Below are positions 23,495 to 32,041 of a stretch of 39,513 nt of DNA, in pieces. Every line of letters starts with the position of its first letter. The stretch's first letter is position 1. The translations under genes were made by a program, and so were the position numbers. Below the pieces are notes generated by a model. The model made no database searches and was not told the origin of the DNA. It was given only the letters and a program-made list of their open reading frames with translations. The DNA is from Phenylobacterium sp. Lineage in GTDB: Bacteria > Pseudomonadota > Alphaproteobacteria > Caulobacterales > Caulobacteraceae. The stretch covers positions 1-39,513 of the forward strand of contig NZ_JANXWD010000096.1 in the NCBI RefSeq assembly GCF_025351295.1, written 5' to 3'.

Positions 23495-24631
23495 TCAGCC
23501 GAACGGAACCCGGCCCACGATCCGCAGCCCATACCCCGCCGACCCCGGCAGGACGGTCTGCGACGAGGTCAGCAGCTGCATGTCGCGGACCCCCAGGTCC
23601 AGCAGGATCTGCGCCCCGATGCCGTAGTCGCGCAGGATATTGCCGGCATGGTCGGCCTGCGGCTGGCCGTAGCGTTCGCTGAGCCAGTGCGGGTTGGAGT
23701 CGCGGATGAACACCGCCACCGACGCCCCGTCATAGGCCGCCAGCGCCTGCAGCGCCTTGGGCACATAGTCCTGCCGCGCCTCGACGGCGCCCAGCATGTC
23801 GGCGGCCATATCCACCCGGTGCATGCGCACCAGCGTCGGCTTGTCCGGTTCGATCCGGCCCCGTGTCAGCACCACATGCTCGGTCTGGTCGAGGGAGTTG
23901 CGGTAGATGACCATCCGGAAGCGGCCGCCGAAAGCTGAGTCGAACGGCGTCTCCAGCACCCGCTCCACCTGCCGCTCGGTGCGGCGGCGATAGGCGATCA
24001 GGTCGGCGATGGTGCCGATCTTCAGGCCATGCAGCTGGGCGAAAGCCACTAGGTCCGGCAGGCGCGCCATGGACCCATCATCCTTCATGATCTCGCAGAT
24101 CACGCCGGCCGGGTTGAGCCCGGCCATGCGGCTGATATCCACCGCGGCCTCGGTGTGGCCGGCGCGGACCAGCACGCCGCCGTCGCGGGCCACCAGCGGG
24201 AACACATGGCCCGGCGAGACGATGTCGTCGACGCCCTTGGTCGGGTCGACCGCGACGGCGATGGTGTGGGCCCGGTCGTGGGCCGAGATGCCGGTGGTCA
24301 CCCCTTCGCGCGCCTCGACCGACACCGTGAAGGCGGTGCCGTGGCCCGACTGGTTGTCGCTGGCCATCGGCGGCAGGCGCAGCTGCCGGGCCCGCTCGCC
24401 GGTGATGCTCAGGCAGATCAGGCCGCGCGCATGCTTGGCCATGAAGTTGATCTGTTCCGGCGTGGCGAACTGGGCCGGGATGATCACGTCGCCCTCGTTC
24501 TCCCGGTCCTCGGCGTCCACCAGGATGTAGGGCCGGCCGTTACGGGCGTCCTCGATGATCTCCTCGATCGGCGAGATTGCGCCGGTGACGTCGGGCGTTC
24601 CGCCGGGCGGGACCAGATACGGGCGCTTCAT
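23495..24631 (-). CDS. ribB: 3,4-dihydroxy-2-butanone-4-phosphate synthase with degenerate RibA-like domain (RibBX type)
   Basis: A 378-aa protein. Residues about 18-215 are a full RibB domain, which turns ribulose 5-phosphate into the four-carbon riboflavin precursor: DAEDRENEGD (39-48) with the metal-binding glutamates, and RAGHTEAAVD (156-165). Residues about 218-378 have the GTP cyclohydrolase II fold in outline (HRVDMAADMLGA, DYGIGAQILLDLGV) but lack the three zinc cysteines and the CDCG motif, so RibA activity is not expected. Such RibB-X proteins are common in alphaproteobacteria. Its ATG overlaps the preceding TGA (ATGA), implying coupling with the FMN-reductase-like gene. I see no FMN riboswitch. 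Confidence 0.9.
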   Translation of the reverse strand: MKRPYLVPPGGTPDVTGAISPIEEIIEDARNGRPYILVDAEDRENEGDVIIPAQFATPEQINFMAKHARGLICLSITGERARQLRLPPMASDNQSGHGTAFTVSVEAREGVTTGISAHDRAHTIAVAVDPTKGVDDIVSPGHVFPLVARDGGVLVRAGHTEAAVDISRMAGLNPAGVICEIMKDDGSMARLPDLVAFAQLHGLKIGTIADLIAYRRRTERQVERVLETPFDSAFGGRFRMVIYRNSLDQTEHVVLTRGRIEPDKPTLVRMHRVDMAADMLGAVEARQDYVPKALQALAAYDGASVAVFIRDSNPHWLSERYGQPQADHAGNILRDYGIGAQILLDLGVRDMQLLTSSQTVLPGSAGYGLRIVGRVPFG

Positions 24632-25200
24632 CGAGCAATCCTCATGTTGGCGAACTCCATGACCTGCTCGGCGACGGTGTCGAGCTGCCAGGCGTCCTTG
24701 TCGTCGCGGCAGGCGCCGGCCCCGTCGAAGAGGTCGCTGGCCGCGTTCAGGGCTGCGCCGAACGGCGTCGGCCAGCCCCTCAGGGCATGTATGATCGACC
24801 GCAGCGCCATCAAGGTGGTGCCGCCCGCCTGGGCGCCCGACGCGGTGATGATCGTGCCGACCGGCTTGGCCGTGAGGTAGGGCTGGGCGTCCTTGCCGGT
24901 CAGCTCCAGGGTGTCGAGGGCGTTCTTGATCACCCCGGAGATCGAGCCGTGATAGCCGGGGCTGGCCACGATCAGCCCGTCGGCCGCGCGGACCGCCTCG
25001 GCCAGTTCGAGTTGCGCCGCAGAGGCCTCGGACGGTCGGGGATCGAAGATCGGCAGCGAGCCCAGGAACTCCCCGCCGAGCAGCCGCGTCTGCGCGCCCA
25101 GCGCCTCGGCGCGGCTGAGCGCGCAGACCAGGGCCTTCTCGGTGGAGGACCCCGCGCGGATGGTCCCGCCGATACCGAGGATGAGGGGTTTTCGGCTCAT
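24628..25200 (-). CDS. NADPH-dependent FMN reductase-like flavoprotein
   Basis: A 190-aa flavodoxin-like-fold protein. LILGIGGTIRAGSSTEKAL (about residues 6-24) is the phosphate-binding loop of the SsuE/NAD(P)H:FMN oxidoreductase family, and IVASPGYHGSISGVIKNALD (about 86-105) is the flavin-contact motif with the SPxYxGxxxGxxKN core. It likely reduces FMN with NADPH or a quinone-like acceptor. Coupling to ribB (ATGA overlap) puts flavin synthesis and flavin use in one transcript. The ATG at 25200 begins the homology; the frame is open 12 codons upstream without support. The ribosome site is weak. Confidence 0.87.
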   Translation of the reverse strand: MSRKPLILGIGGTIRAGSSTEKALVCALSRAEALGAQTRLLGGEFLGSLPIFDPRPSEASAAQLELAEAVRAADGLIVASPGYHGSISGVIKNALDTLELTGKDAQPYLTAKPVGTIITASGAQAGGTTLMALRSIIHALRGWPTPFGAALNAASDLFDGAGACRDDKDAWQLDTVAEQVMEFANMRIAR

Positions 25201-25264
25201 GGGCTCGACGTCTAGCCGATCCCGCCCTGACCGCAATGGGCTTGCTCCGCCTTACCCTGCCGCC

Positions 25265-25348
25265 GTCATCCCGCGGCTTGTCCGCGGGACCCATGCCAAC
25301 CATCGCGCAAGCGGACGGATGGGTCCCGCGGACGAGCCGCGGGATGAC
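25265..25348. repeat. REP-like inverted pair, CGGCTTGTCCG variant
   Basis: 25265-25294 begins GTCATCCCGCGGCTTGTCCG and ends GGGACCCAT; 25319-25348 is its inverted partner with one or two changes. The outer sequence (GTCATCCCG / CGGGACCCA) is the same as in the copies at 7442 and 23322, but the inner stem is different. It lies between the acyl-CoA synthetase-like gene and the FMN-reductase-like gene. Confidence 0.85.
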
Positions 25349-25371
25349 GCCTCAGAGTAAATGGCGAGAGA

Positions 25372-27120
25372 TCAGGCCCCTTGCTTCACGAAGACCGTCT
25401 TCAGCTCGGTCTTGACGATCTTGCCGTTGGCGTTGCGCGGCAGGGTCTCGGGCCAGAACACCACCTTCACCGGGACCTTGAAACCCGCCAGCCGCTCGCG
25501 CACGAACTGGCGCAGCTGCGCCTCGGTCGCCGTGCCGCCGGGCCGCAGGTGGACCACCGCGCCGGGCTCCTCGCCCAGGGTCTTGTGCGGGATGCCGACC
25601 AGGGCCGCGTCCATCACGTCGGGATGGTCGTAGAGGGCGTTCTCGACCTCGACGCAGTAGATGTTCTCGCCGCCGCGGATCAGCATGTCCTTGGCCCGGT
25701 CGACGATGAACAGGAAGCCCTCGTCGTCGATCCGCGCCAGGTCGCCGGTGCGCAGCCAGCCGTCGACGAATGTTTCCGCCGTGGCCTGGGGCTTGTTCCA
25801 GTAGCCCTTCACCACCTGCGGGCCCTTGCACCACAGCTCGCCCACCGCGCCCTCGGGCAGCAGGGTCACGCCGTCGGCCGGGTCGCGGATCTGCATCTCG
25901 CCCACCGGGGCGGCGGGGCCGGCGCTGTGGGGGCGGTTGGTGTAGTCGCGACCCAGGTGCGAGGTGAAGGTGGCGGTGGTCTCGGTCATGCCCCAGCCGT
26001 TGCCGGGGGCCGAGCCGGGGAACACCTCGGGGATCCTGCGCACCAGCTCCGGGGCCGAGGGGGCGCCGCCGTAGGCCACCGACACCAGCGAGGACAGGTC
26101 GTACTTCGACCGCGCCGGATGCTCGATCAGCTGCCAGGCGATGGTCGGCACGCCGCCGGTGGAGCTCACCTTCTCGCGCTCGATCAGGCGCATCGCCGGC
26201 TCGGCGTCCCAGCGGCGCATCAGCACGATCTTGCCGCCGGAATTCAGCGCCGGGCCCAGCGTCGCCGACAGGCCGGTGGCATGGAACATCGGCACCACCA
26301 GCAGGGTCACCCGCTGGGGCGTCTTGGTGGGGTCCATCTCCGGCAGCGGATCGCCGGCCCGCAGGAAGTTCCGCGCCGCCGAGATGCCGCCGGCTCCGAT
26401 GTTCGAGGTCATGTTGCGGTGGGTGCCCAGCGCGCCCTTGGGCTTACCCGTGGTGCCGGAGGTGTAGAGGATGGTGGCGTCGTCCTCCGGTCCCAGCGGC
26501 ACGTCCGGCATCGCCAGGTCCGGCAGGTCCGGCCAGCTGTTCACCGTCCCGATCACGTCCTCAAGGCGCTCGACCTTGCCGACCGGCGGCGTAGCCAGGC
26601 GGGCGCCGTAGACCTTCTGCAGGTCCGGCAGCGTGTCTAGAAAGACGGCGACCCGGTCCAGCCGCTCCTCGTCGACGAAGGCGATCTTGGTCCCGGAATC
26701 GGCCAGGCCGTACTCCAGTTCCGCCCCGGTCCACCAGGCGTTCAGCGGCGTGACGATCGCGCCCGCCAGCACCCCGGCCCAGAAGCACACCGGCCATTCC
26801 GGCAGGTTGCGCATGATCACCGCGACCCGGTCGCCTTTCCTGACCCCATCCGCTTGCAGGCGGTGGGCGAGTGTCAGGGTCGCCCGGGCGAAGCTGTCGA
26901 AGGTGGCCCGCTCGTCGTCGTAGATCAGGAACTCCCGCTCGCGGAACCGCAGGCCGTTGACGAACACGTCGCGAAGGGTCGGCGGCGCGTTCTTCCAGGT
27001 CCGGGTGGGAATGCCCCGGATCACCAGCGCCTCGATCTCGAACGGCGCGCCCGGACCGGTCAGCCGGGCATGCGCCTCGGCGATCGATATCACCGGCCAG
27101 GGCTTGGCGGCTTCGGACAC
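25372..27120 (-). CDS. Class I adenylate-forming acyl-CoA synthetase
   Basis: A 582-aa enzyme that activates a carboxylic acid with ATP and joins it to CoA. Visible motifs: the P-loop-like YTSGTTGKPKG (219-229), VPMFHATG, the adenylate motif GWGMTETTATF, WLRTGDLARIDDEGF, RAKDMLIRGGENIYCVEVEN at the domain hinge, and the C-terminal lysine in NANGKIVKTEL. It resembles long-chain or aromatic acyl-CoA ligases; the substrate cannot be told. It starts with GTG 27120 with GAGGTG about 8 bases upstream. Together with the dehydrogenase and hydratase on the same strand nearby it suggests an acyl-CoA catabolic group, though the PEP-CTERM gene lies between. Confidence 0.92.
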   Translation of the reverse strand: MSEAAKPWPVISIAEAHARLTGPGAPFEIEALVIRGIPTRTWKNAPPTLRDVFVNGLRFREREFLIYDDERATFDSFARATLTLAHRLQADGVRKGDRVAVIMRNLPEWPVCFWAGVLAGAIVTPLNAWWTGAELEYGLADSGTKIAFVDEERLDRVAVFLDTLPDLQKVYGARLATPPVGKVERLEDVIGTVNSWPDLPDLAMPDVPLGPEDDATILYTSGTTGKPKGALGTHRNMTSNIGAGGISAARNFLRAGDPLPEMDPTKTPQRVTLLVVPMFHATGLSATLGPALNSGGKIVLMRRWDAEPAMRLIEREKVSSTGGVPTIAWQLIEHPARSKYDLSSLVSVAYGGAPSAPELVRRIPEVFPGSAPGNGWGMTETTATFTSHLGRDYTNRPHSAGPAAPVGEMQIRDPADGVTLLPEGAVGELWCKGPQVVKGYWNKPQATAETFVDGWLRTGDLARIDDEGFLFIVDRAKDMLIRGGENIYCVEVENALYDHPDVMDAALVGIPHKTLGEEPGAVVHLRPGGTATEAQLRQFVRERLAGFKVPVKVVFWPETLPRNANGKIVKTELKTVFVKQGA

Positions 27121-27268
27121 TGACGCACCTCGGAGACGGAAAATTCTGAGGCGTCATCCTAACGGTCGTTTGAAGACCGGGCCAATAGCGCCGAGGTCAA
27201 CACTATTATATCATTGGTCGCTGAACTTCGTTTTCATTATTCTGCCGGTAGGATCGAGGAGGGTGGCC

Positions 27269-27799
27269 ATGAGACTCAGGAAATTGCTGCCGAACGTCGC
27301 GTTGATGCTCGCCGTGTGCCTGTCGGCCGCTGGGGCCCAGGCCGCGGTTGTGATCAGAAACGCCACGGGCATGGATGCGAACGACTTCCACATTCTGTTC
27401 AGCGGTCCGGCCGACAAACTGAAGATCACGAGCAGCAACTTCAAGCCGGGTGTCAGCTACCCGCCGCCATCGGCGAAGCAGAACCAGATCGATCTCATGG
27501 GCGGCACGGTGAAAAACGGAAACCAGTTCACCATCAACAACCTCGCCATTGGAAAAGGTGGCGTCGGGCTAAGCGTAGTGTCGTGGTTCTTCACCCTGGA
27601 TGGCGATAAGCTCGACGGCGATCCGCTGGTCAATATCGGCAGCGACACCTACGTCGACATGGCGACGATCACCGCCAAAGGTTTCAGCATCCGGCCCGTG
27701 CCCGAGCCGGCGGTCTGGAGCTTGATGATCCTGGGGTTCGGCCTGGCCGGTGCCGCCTTGAGGCGTCAGGCCTTCTCCGTCGCCCGCTGCGCCGCGTAG
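27269..27799 (+). CDS. PEPxxWA-CTERM sorting-domain protein
   Basis: A 176-aa secreted protein. It has an N-terminal signal peptide (MRLRKLLPNVALMLAVCLSA, then AQAA) and a beta-rich middle of about 120 residues. The end has a PEPAVWS motif, a hydrophobic helix (LMILGFGLAGAAL) and an RR basic tail, the signal recognised by exosortase-type sorting systems. The protein is presumably processed and exported to the surface; no exosortase gene is in the window. GAGGAGGG precedes ATG 27269. The upstream region (27121-27268) is AT-rich, with a possible promoter. The 3' end overlaps the convergent acyl-CoA dehydrogenase by 34 bp. The middle domain matches nothing I recognise. Confidence 0.85.
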   Translation: MRLRKLLPNVALMLAVCLSAAGAQAAVVIRNATGMDANDFHILFSGPADKLKITSSNFKPGVSYPPPSAKQNQIDLMGGTVKNGNQFTINNLAIGKGGVGLSVVSWFFTLDGDKLDGDPLVNIGSDTYVDMATITAKGFSIRPVPEPAVWSLMILGFGLAGAALRRQAFSVARCAA

Positions 27800-29091
27800 G
27801 CGTCCTTCAACTCGCCCAACTCGGTCTTGAACCGCGCCCGGGCCTCATCCTGCAGCTTGGGGATGTGGTAGCTGGGGAACAGGTCGTTGTCGGGCGTGTA
27901 GTCCTTGAGGATCTGCTTCGCCAGGGTGACCTTGTGCACCTCGGTCGGCCCGTCGGCGATGCCCATCACCAAGGCCGACGTCACCATCCGCATGAACGGC
28001 ATCTCGTTGGAGACCCCCAGCGCGCCGTGCAGGTGCGCCGCCTTGGTGGCGATGTCGTGATAGACCTTGGGCGTCATCACCTTGATGGCGGCGATGTCCT
28101 TGCGGACCCTCTGGTAGTCCTGGTGCTTGTCGATCAGCCAGGCGGTGTGCAGCACCATCAGGCGGAAGCTCTGCAGGGCGATCCAGCTGTCGGCGAGGTC
28201 GGCCTGCACCAGCTGCAGATCCGCCAGCCGGCCGTCGCGGGTGCTGCGCGACACCGCCCGCTGGCACATCAGGTCGAGCGCGTGGCGGCAGGCGCCGACC
28301 GTGCGCATGGCGTGGTGCACCCGGCCGCCGCCCAGCCGCACCTGGGCGATGACGAAGGCCGCGCCGCGGTCGCCCAGCAGGGCGTCGTAGGGCAGGCGGA
28401 CGTCGGTATAGCGGACATAGCCTTCCGTCCCGCCGCCGATCTCCCCGCCCGCGCCGACGCCGACATTGCGGAGGATCTCCACCCCCGGGGTGTCGGTCGG
28501 CACCAGGAAGATCGAGGTGCGCCGGTAGGGGTCCTTGGCGTCCGGGTCGGTGACCGCATAGAGCACCAGGACCTGGGAATAGCGCGCGTTGGTGGAGAAC
28601 CACTTCTCGCCGTTGATCACCCAGTCCTTGCCGTCCAGCACGGCGCGGGTGGTGAAGGTCAGCGGGTCGGACCCGCCGGTGGGCTCGCTCATCGAGAAGG
28701 CCGAGCGGATCTCGCCGTTCAGCAACGGCCAGAGGTACTGCGCCTTCTGCCTGTCCGTGCCGTAGTGGGCGATGATCTCGGCGTTGCCACTGTCGGGCGC
28801 CTGGCAGCCGAACACCGAGGGGGCCAGGCCGTTGCGACCCAGCTTCTCGTTCATCAGCGCCAGCTTCAGCTGGCCGAAGCCCTGGCCGCCCAGCTCCGGG
28901 CCCAGGTGGCAGGCCCACAGGCCCTGCGCGCGCACCTTCTGCTGCAGTGGCTTGATGAACTTCTCGCGGCCCAGGATGGAGAACACCGCCATGCCCAGGT
29001 GGGAGAGCGGCTCCACCTCGTCGCGCATGAAGTCTTCGATCCAGTCGAGCTTCTTCTGGAACGCCGGATCGGTCTCGAAATCCCAAGCCAT
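27766..29091 (-). CDS. Acyl-CoA dehydrogenase
   Basis: A 441-aa FAD enzyme that introduces the alpha-beta double bond in acyl-CoA. The N-terminal helical domain begins WDFETDPAFQKKLDWIEDFM; SMSEPTGGSDPLTFTTRA is the FAD/substrate-contact motif, followed by WVINGEKWFSTNA. The C-terminal domain contains HLHGALGVSNEMPFMRMV and GIADGPTEVHKVTLAKQIL. This set resembles the ACAD10/11-like subgroup of acyl-CoA dehydrogenases. GGGAGG lies 11 bases before ATG 29091. A fair promoter lies 40-68 bp upstream. The substrate is unknown; the neighbours suggest fatty or related acids. Confidence 0.93.
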   Translation of the reverse strand: MAWDFETDPAFQKKLDWIEDFMRDEVEPLSHLGMAVFSILGREKFIKPLQQKVRAQGLWACHLGPELGGQGFGQLKLALMNEKLGRNGLAPSVFGCQAPDSGNAEIIAHYGTDRQKAQYLWPLLNGEIRSAFSMSEPTGGSDPLTFTTRAVLDGKDWVINGEKWFSTNARYSQVLVLYAVTDPDAKDPYRRTSIFLVPTDTPGVEILRNVGVGAGGEIGGGTEGYVRYTDVRLPYDALLGDRGAAFVIAQVRLGGGRVHHAMRTVGACRHALDLMCQRAVSRSTRDGRLADLQLVQADLADSWIALQSFRLMVLHTAWLIDKHQDYQRVRKDIAAIKVMTPKVYHDIATKAAHLHGALGVSNEMPFMRMVTSALVMGIADGPTEVHKVTLAKQILKDYTPDNDLFPSYHIPKLQDEARARFKTELGELKDAYAAQRATEKA

Positions 29092-29130
29092 GGCCTGCGC
29101 GCCTCCCAGCGACTTTTTCGTATTCTGGGT

Positions 29131-29159
29131 ATGCTAGACGTCGCCGGGACCGATATCAA
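29131..29159 (-). promoter_or_regulatory. Candidate sigma-70-like promoter of the acyl-CoA dehydrogenase gene
   Basis: On the minus strand TTGATA (complement of 29154-29159), a 17-base spacer and TAGCAT (complement of 29131-29136) match the -35/-10 pattern. The start of transcription would lie about 30 bp before the ATG at 29091, with GGGAGG in the leader. Confidence 0.45.
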
Positions 29160-29180
29160 ACGCTGGTTTTCGACGCGCCG

Positions 29181-29948
29181 CTAGAACGCGCCGCCGCGTC
29201 CCTCGCCGCCGGCGAACCGCGTGGCGCCTTCGACGGCCGAGCCCGTCCGCAGGGTCTCCATGCCGAACCGCACCTCGGCGGCCTGGGCCTGGTCCCAGTC
29301 GAGCGACCACTGCTCAAGGGCCGAGAGCCGGTCGTTGCGCAGGCAGAGTTGCGGGAAGGCGCCGATCTGGCGGGCCAGTTCCAGGGCGGCCGCCAGCGCC
29401 TCGCCCTTCGGGACCAGCCGGTTGGCCAGGCCGATCTCGAAGGCCTCCTGCGCCGCCACCGCCCGGCCGGTGAGGATCAGGTCCATGGCCCGGCTGGCCC
29501 CGATCAACCGCGGCAGGCGCACGGTGCCCAGGTCGATCAGCGGCACCCCGAACCGCCGGCAGAATACCCCGAAGGTCGAACCCTCCGCCGCCACCCGCAG
29601 GTCGGCCCAGCAGGCCACCTCCAGGCCGCCCGCCACCGCCGGCCCCTCGATGGCGGCGATCACCGGCTTGCCGAGCCGCAGGCGCGTGCAGCCCATGGGT
29701 CCGAAGTCGCCGGTCGCCTCGATGCGGTTGCCGCCGCCGGTCGAGATCGCCTTCAGGTCGGCGCCGGCGCAGAAGAACCCCCCACGCCCGGTCAGCACCG
29801 CCACATCCAGGCTCTCGTCGGCGTCGAAGGCCTTGAAGGCGTCGTAGAGCCCCCGCGCGGTCTCGCGGTCCACGGCGTTGCGCCGCTCGGGCCGCTCGAG
29901 GGTGACGATGGCGATGCGGCCGTCGCGTTCCGAGCTCACGGTGGGCAT
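29181..29948 (-). CDS. Enoyl-CoA hydratase/isomerase family protein
   Basis: A 255-aa crotonase-fold protein. LERPERRNAVDRETA opens the fold; GGFFCAGADLKAI forms the first oxyanion-hole segment and GPAVAGGLEVACWADLRVAA the second, which includes a glutamate. The region where hydratases have the second catalytic glutamate reads FCRRFGVPLIDLGTVRLPRL and lacks it, so hydratase activity is uncertain; isomerase or hydrolase roles are possible. GAGGGAG lies 7 bases before ATG 29948, which is preferred over an in-frame ATG 57 bases upstream. It lies 89 bp before the acyl-CoA dehydrogenase on the same strand. Confidence 0.9.
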   Translation of the reverse strand: MPTVSSERDGRIAIVTLERPERRNAVDRETARGLYDAFKAFDADESLDVAVLTGRGGFFCAGADLKAISTGGGNRIEATGDFGPMGCTRLRLGKPVIAAIEGPAVAGGLEVACWADLRVAAEGSTFGVFCRRFGVPLIDLGTVRLPRLIGASRAMDLILTGRAVAAQEAFEIGLANRLVPKGEALAAALELARQIGAFPQLCLRNDRLSALEQWSLDWDQAQAAEVRFGMETLRTGSAVEGATRFAGGEGRGGAF

Positions 29949-30016
29949 GGCGGGCTCCCTCAAAGGCCTCGTCCATGCTGACGTCGAAAACCTTTCGGAA
30001 GGCAAGCATCCCCGGC

Positions 30017-30703
30017 TCAGGCGTGGCTCAGCACGGTCATCTTCATCTGCGCGCGGATGCGGTAGCCGAGGTGCTCGTAGATGCGGATCGCGCCAGTGTT
30101 GTGCGGATAGACGTGCAGGAACGGGGTCTCGCCGCGCGCCTCGATGCGGCCTGCGACCACCCCCATCAAGGCGGCCGCGTAGCCATGGCCGCGGTGGTCG
30201 GGGTGGGTGCAGACGGCGCTGACCTCGGTGAACCCCGGCAGCTTCAGCCGCTCCCCCGCCATGGCGGCGAGCCGACCCCCGATCTTGACGCCGACAAAGT
30301 CGCCCAGCCGATGGGTGCGCTGGAAGAAGGGGCCGGGCTGGGTCAGCCGCGCCAGCGCGAACATCTCGGCCGCGTTGGCCTCCGTCAGGTCGACGATCTC
30401 GAAGCCGTCGGGGCGGACGGTCATCAGGGCGCCCGCGACCATCTGGGTCACGCCGATCGGCGGCTGGTTGACGACGCCGGGGATCGCCGGCCAGTCGGCG
30501 GCCTCGACCATGCCGAGCTGGCCCTCACCCAGCACGATCGCGGCCAGCGCCACGAGGTTCGCCGGCGACGGATCGGCGGCGGCGGCGAACAGGCCATAGG
30601 TCCGGTCGATGCGGACCGCGTGCGCGTCGCCCACCGCCAGACCCGACTGGCGGGTCGTGAGCGCGCCCCACACCGGGCGGTCCAGTGGATGATCGAGCGT
30701 CAT
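30017..30703 (-). CDS. GNAT-family acetyltransferase
   Basis: A 228-aa protein. The acetyl-CoA-binding motif is AVCTHPDHRGHGYAAALM (about residues 162-179, R/QxxGxG/A core), with HVYPHNTGAIRIYEHLGYRI (motif B) after it. The N-terminal 90 residues are a less typical region (LDHPLDRPVWGALTTRQSGL) as in the FR47/GCN5-like subgroup. The acceptor is unknown. It starts at ATG 30703 and is divergent from the serine hydrolase at 30795; the 91-bp shared region holds no clear boxes. It ends 68 bp before the hydratase-like gene on the same strand, so they may be cotranscribed. Confidence 0.88.
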   Translation of the reverse strand: MTLDHPLDRPVWGALTTRQSGLAVGDAHAVRIDRTYGLFAAAADPSPANLVALAAIVLGEGQLGMVEAADWPAIPGVVNQPPIGVTQMVAGALMTVRPDGFEIVDLTEANAAEMFALARLTQPGPFFQRTHRLGDFVGVKIGGRLAAMAGERLKLPGFTEVSAVCTHPDHRGHGYAAALMGVVAGRIEARGETPFLHVYPHNTGAIRIYEHLGYRIRAQMKMTVLSHA

Positions 30704-30794
30704 GGGCCCTCCGGGGAATCAGCCTTGAACCGTCGAACTTGCGACCGCGCGGCAGGCAAGGGCAAATGGCCGCCGTCCGCGTCAGGAGAGCACC

Positions 30795-32018
30795 ATGGGC
30801 AAGGCCAAGCAGCACGGCTTCTCGAAGGATCGCCTGCAGCGGATCGACCGGTTCCTGGCGGACAAGTACGTCGGACCCGGCCGCATGCCCTGCGCCCAGT
30901 TCCTGCTCGCCCGCGGCGGCGAGGTGGTCCACCAGTCGGTGCTGGGCCAGCAGGACCCCGAGCGCGGGACCGCCCTGGCGGAGGACAGCGTCTACCGCCT
31001 CTATTCCATGACCAAGCCGGTGGCCTGCGTCGCCTTGATGACCCTGGTCGAGGAGGGCCTGATCGCCTTGGACGATCCGGTGGCCAAGCACATCCCGGAG
31101 TGGGCGGGCCTGGCGGTTTTCTCGGCCGGGGTCGGGCCCTACCTGACCACGCCGCCGGCCCGGCCGATGCAGGTGGTCGACCTGCTGCGCCACACCTCCG
31201 GGCTGACCTACGGCTTCCAGAATCGCACGAACGTCGACGCCGCCTACCGCAAGCTGAAGCTGGCCGATCATCACGGGGACGAGGACCTGGAAGGAATGAT
31301 CCGGCAACTGGCCAGGCTGCCGCTGGAGTTCTCGCCGGGCGAGGCCTGGAACTATTCGGTCTCCACCGACGTGGTCGGCTACCTGGTGCAGAAGCTCTGC
31401 GGCAAGCCATTGGACCAGGCGCTGCAGGCGCGGATCTTCGACCCGCTGAAGATGGTCGACACCGGCTTCCATGTCCGCGAGGACCAGCGGAGCCGCTTCG
31501 CCGCCTGCTACAACGCCCTGCCCGGCGGCAAGATGAAGCTGCAGGACGATCCCACCACCAGCCCCTACCTTGCCCCGCCGAAACTGCTGTCCGGCGGCGG
31601 CGGGCTGGTGGGCACGGCGGCCGACTACCTGCGCTTCGCCAGCATGCTGACCAACGGCGGCGAGCTGGACGGCGCGCGGATCCTGGCGCCCAAGACCGTG
31701 AAGCTGATGGCCTCCAACCACCTGCCCGGTGGCCAGGACCTGACGGCGCTCTCTCGCTCGCTGTTCTCCGAGAGCACCAACGCCGGCGTCGGCTTCGGCC
31801 TGGGCGTGGCGGTGGTGTTCGACGCCCCGCAGACCCTGATCCCCTGCTCGAACGGCGAGTTCTATTGGGGCGGGGCGGCCTCGACGGCGTTCTGGTGCGA
31901 CCCGCTGGAGGACGTGACCGCGGTGTTCATGACCCAGCTGCTGCCGTCGTCGAGCTATCCGATCCGCCGCGAGCTGCGGACCCTGGTCTATGCGGCGCTG
32001 ATGGAGAGCCGTGGGTAG
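30795..32018 (+). CDS. Serine hydrolase of the beta-lactamase/family VIII esterase type
   Basis: A 407-aa protein of the class C beta-lactamase fold. SMTK at 71-74 carries the nucleophile serine and lysine; NYSVS (Y187) is the second motif, lacking the Asn of true beta-lactamases; and YWGGAASTAFW resembles the WGG motif of family VIII carboxylesterases. Length fits that group. No N-terminal signal peptide is seen, so it may be cytosolic, unlike exported beta-lactamases. An esterase acting on small substrates is the best guess. AGGAGAG lies 4 bases before ATG 30795. The stop is 24 bp from the convergent MATE gene. Confidence 0.88.
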   Translation: MGKAKQHGFSKDRLQRIDRFLADKYVGPGRMPCAQFLLARGGEVVHQSVLGQQDPERGTALAEDSVYRLYSMTKPVACVALMTLVEEGLIALDDPVAKHIPEWAGLAVFSAGVGPYLTTPPARPMQVVDLLRHTSGLTYGFQNRTNVDAAYRKLKLADHHGDEDLEGMIRQLARLPLEFSPGEAWNYSVSTDVVGYLVQKLCGKPLDQALQARIFDPLKMVDTGFHVREDQRSRFAACYNALPGGKMKLQDDPTTSPYLAPPKLLSGGGGLVGTAADYLRFASMLTNGGELDGARILAPKTVKLMASNHLPGGQDLTALSRSLFSESTNAGVGFGLGVAVVFDAPQTLIPCSNGEFYWGGAASTAFWCDPLEDVTAVFMTQLLPSSSYPIRRELRTLVYAALMESRG

Positions 32019-32041
32019 GGCGGCGCGACGTCAGCGCCCCC

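Noticed and set aside
24632..25360. An FMN riboswitch before ribB
   Set aside because: The upstream space is occupied by the overlapping reductase gene, and no conserved six-stem pattern is visible.
29131..29184. A 17-codon open frame on the plus strand before the dehydrogenase
   Set aside because: Too short, no ribosome site, and it overlaps the probable promoter of the acyl-CoA dehydrogenase.
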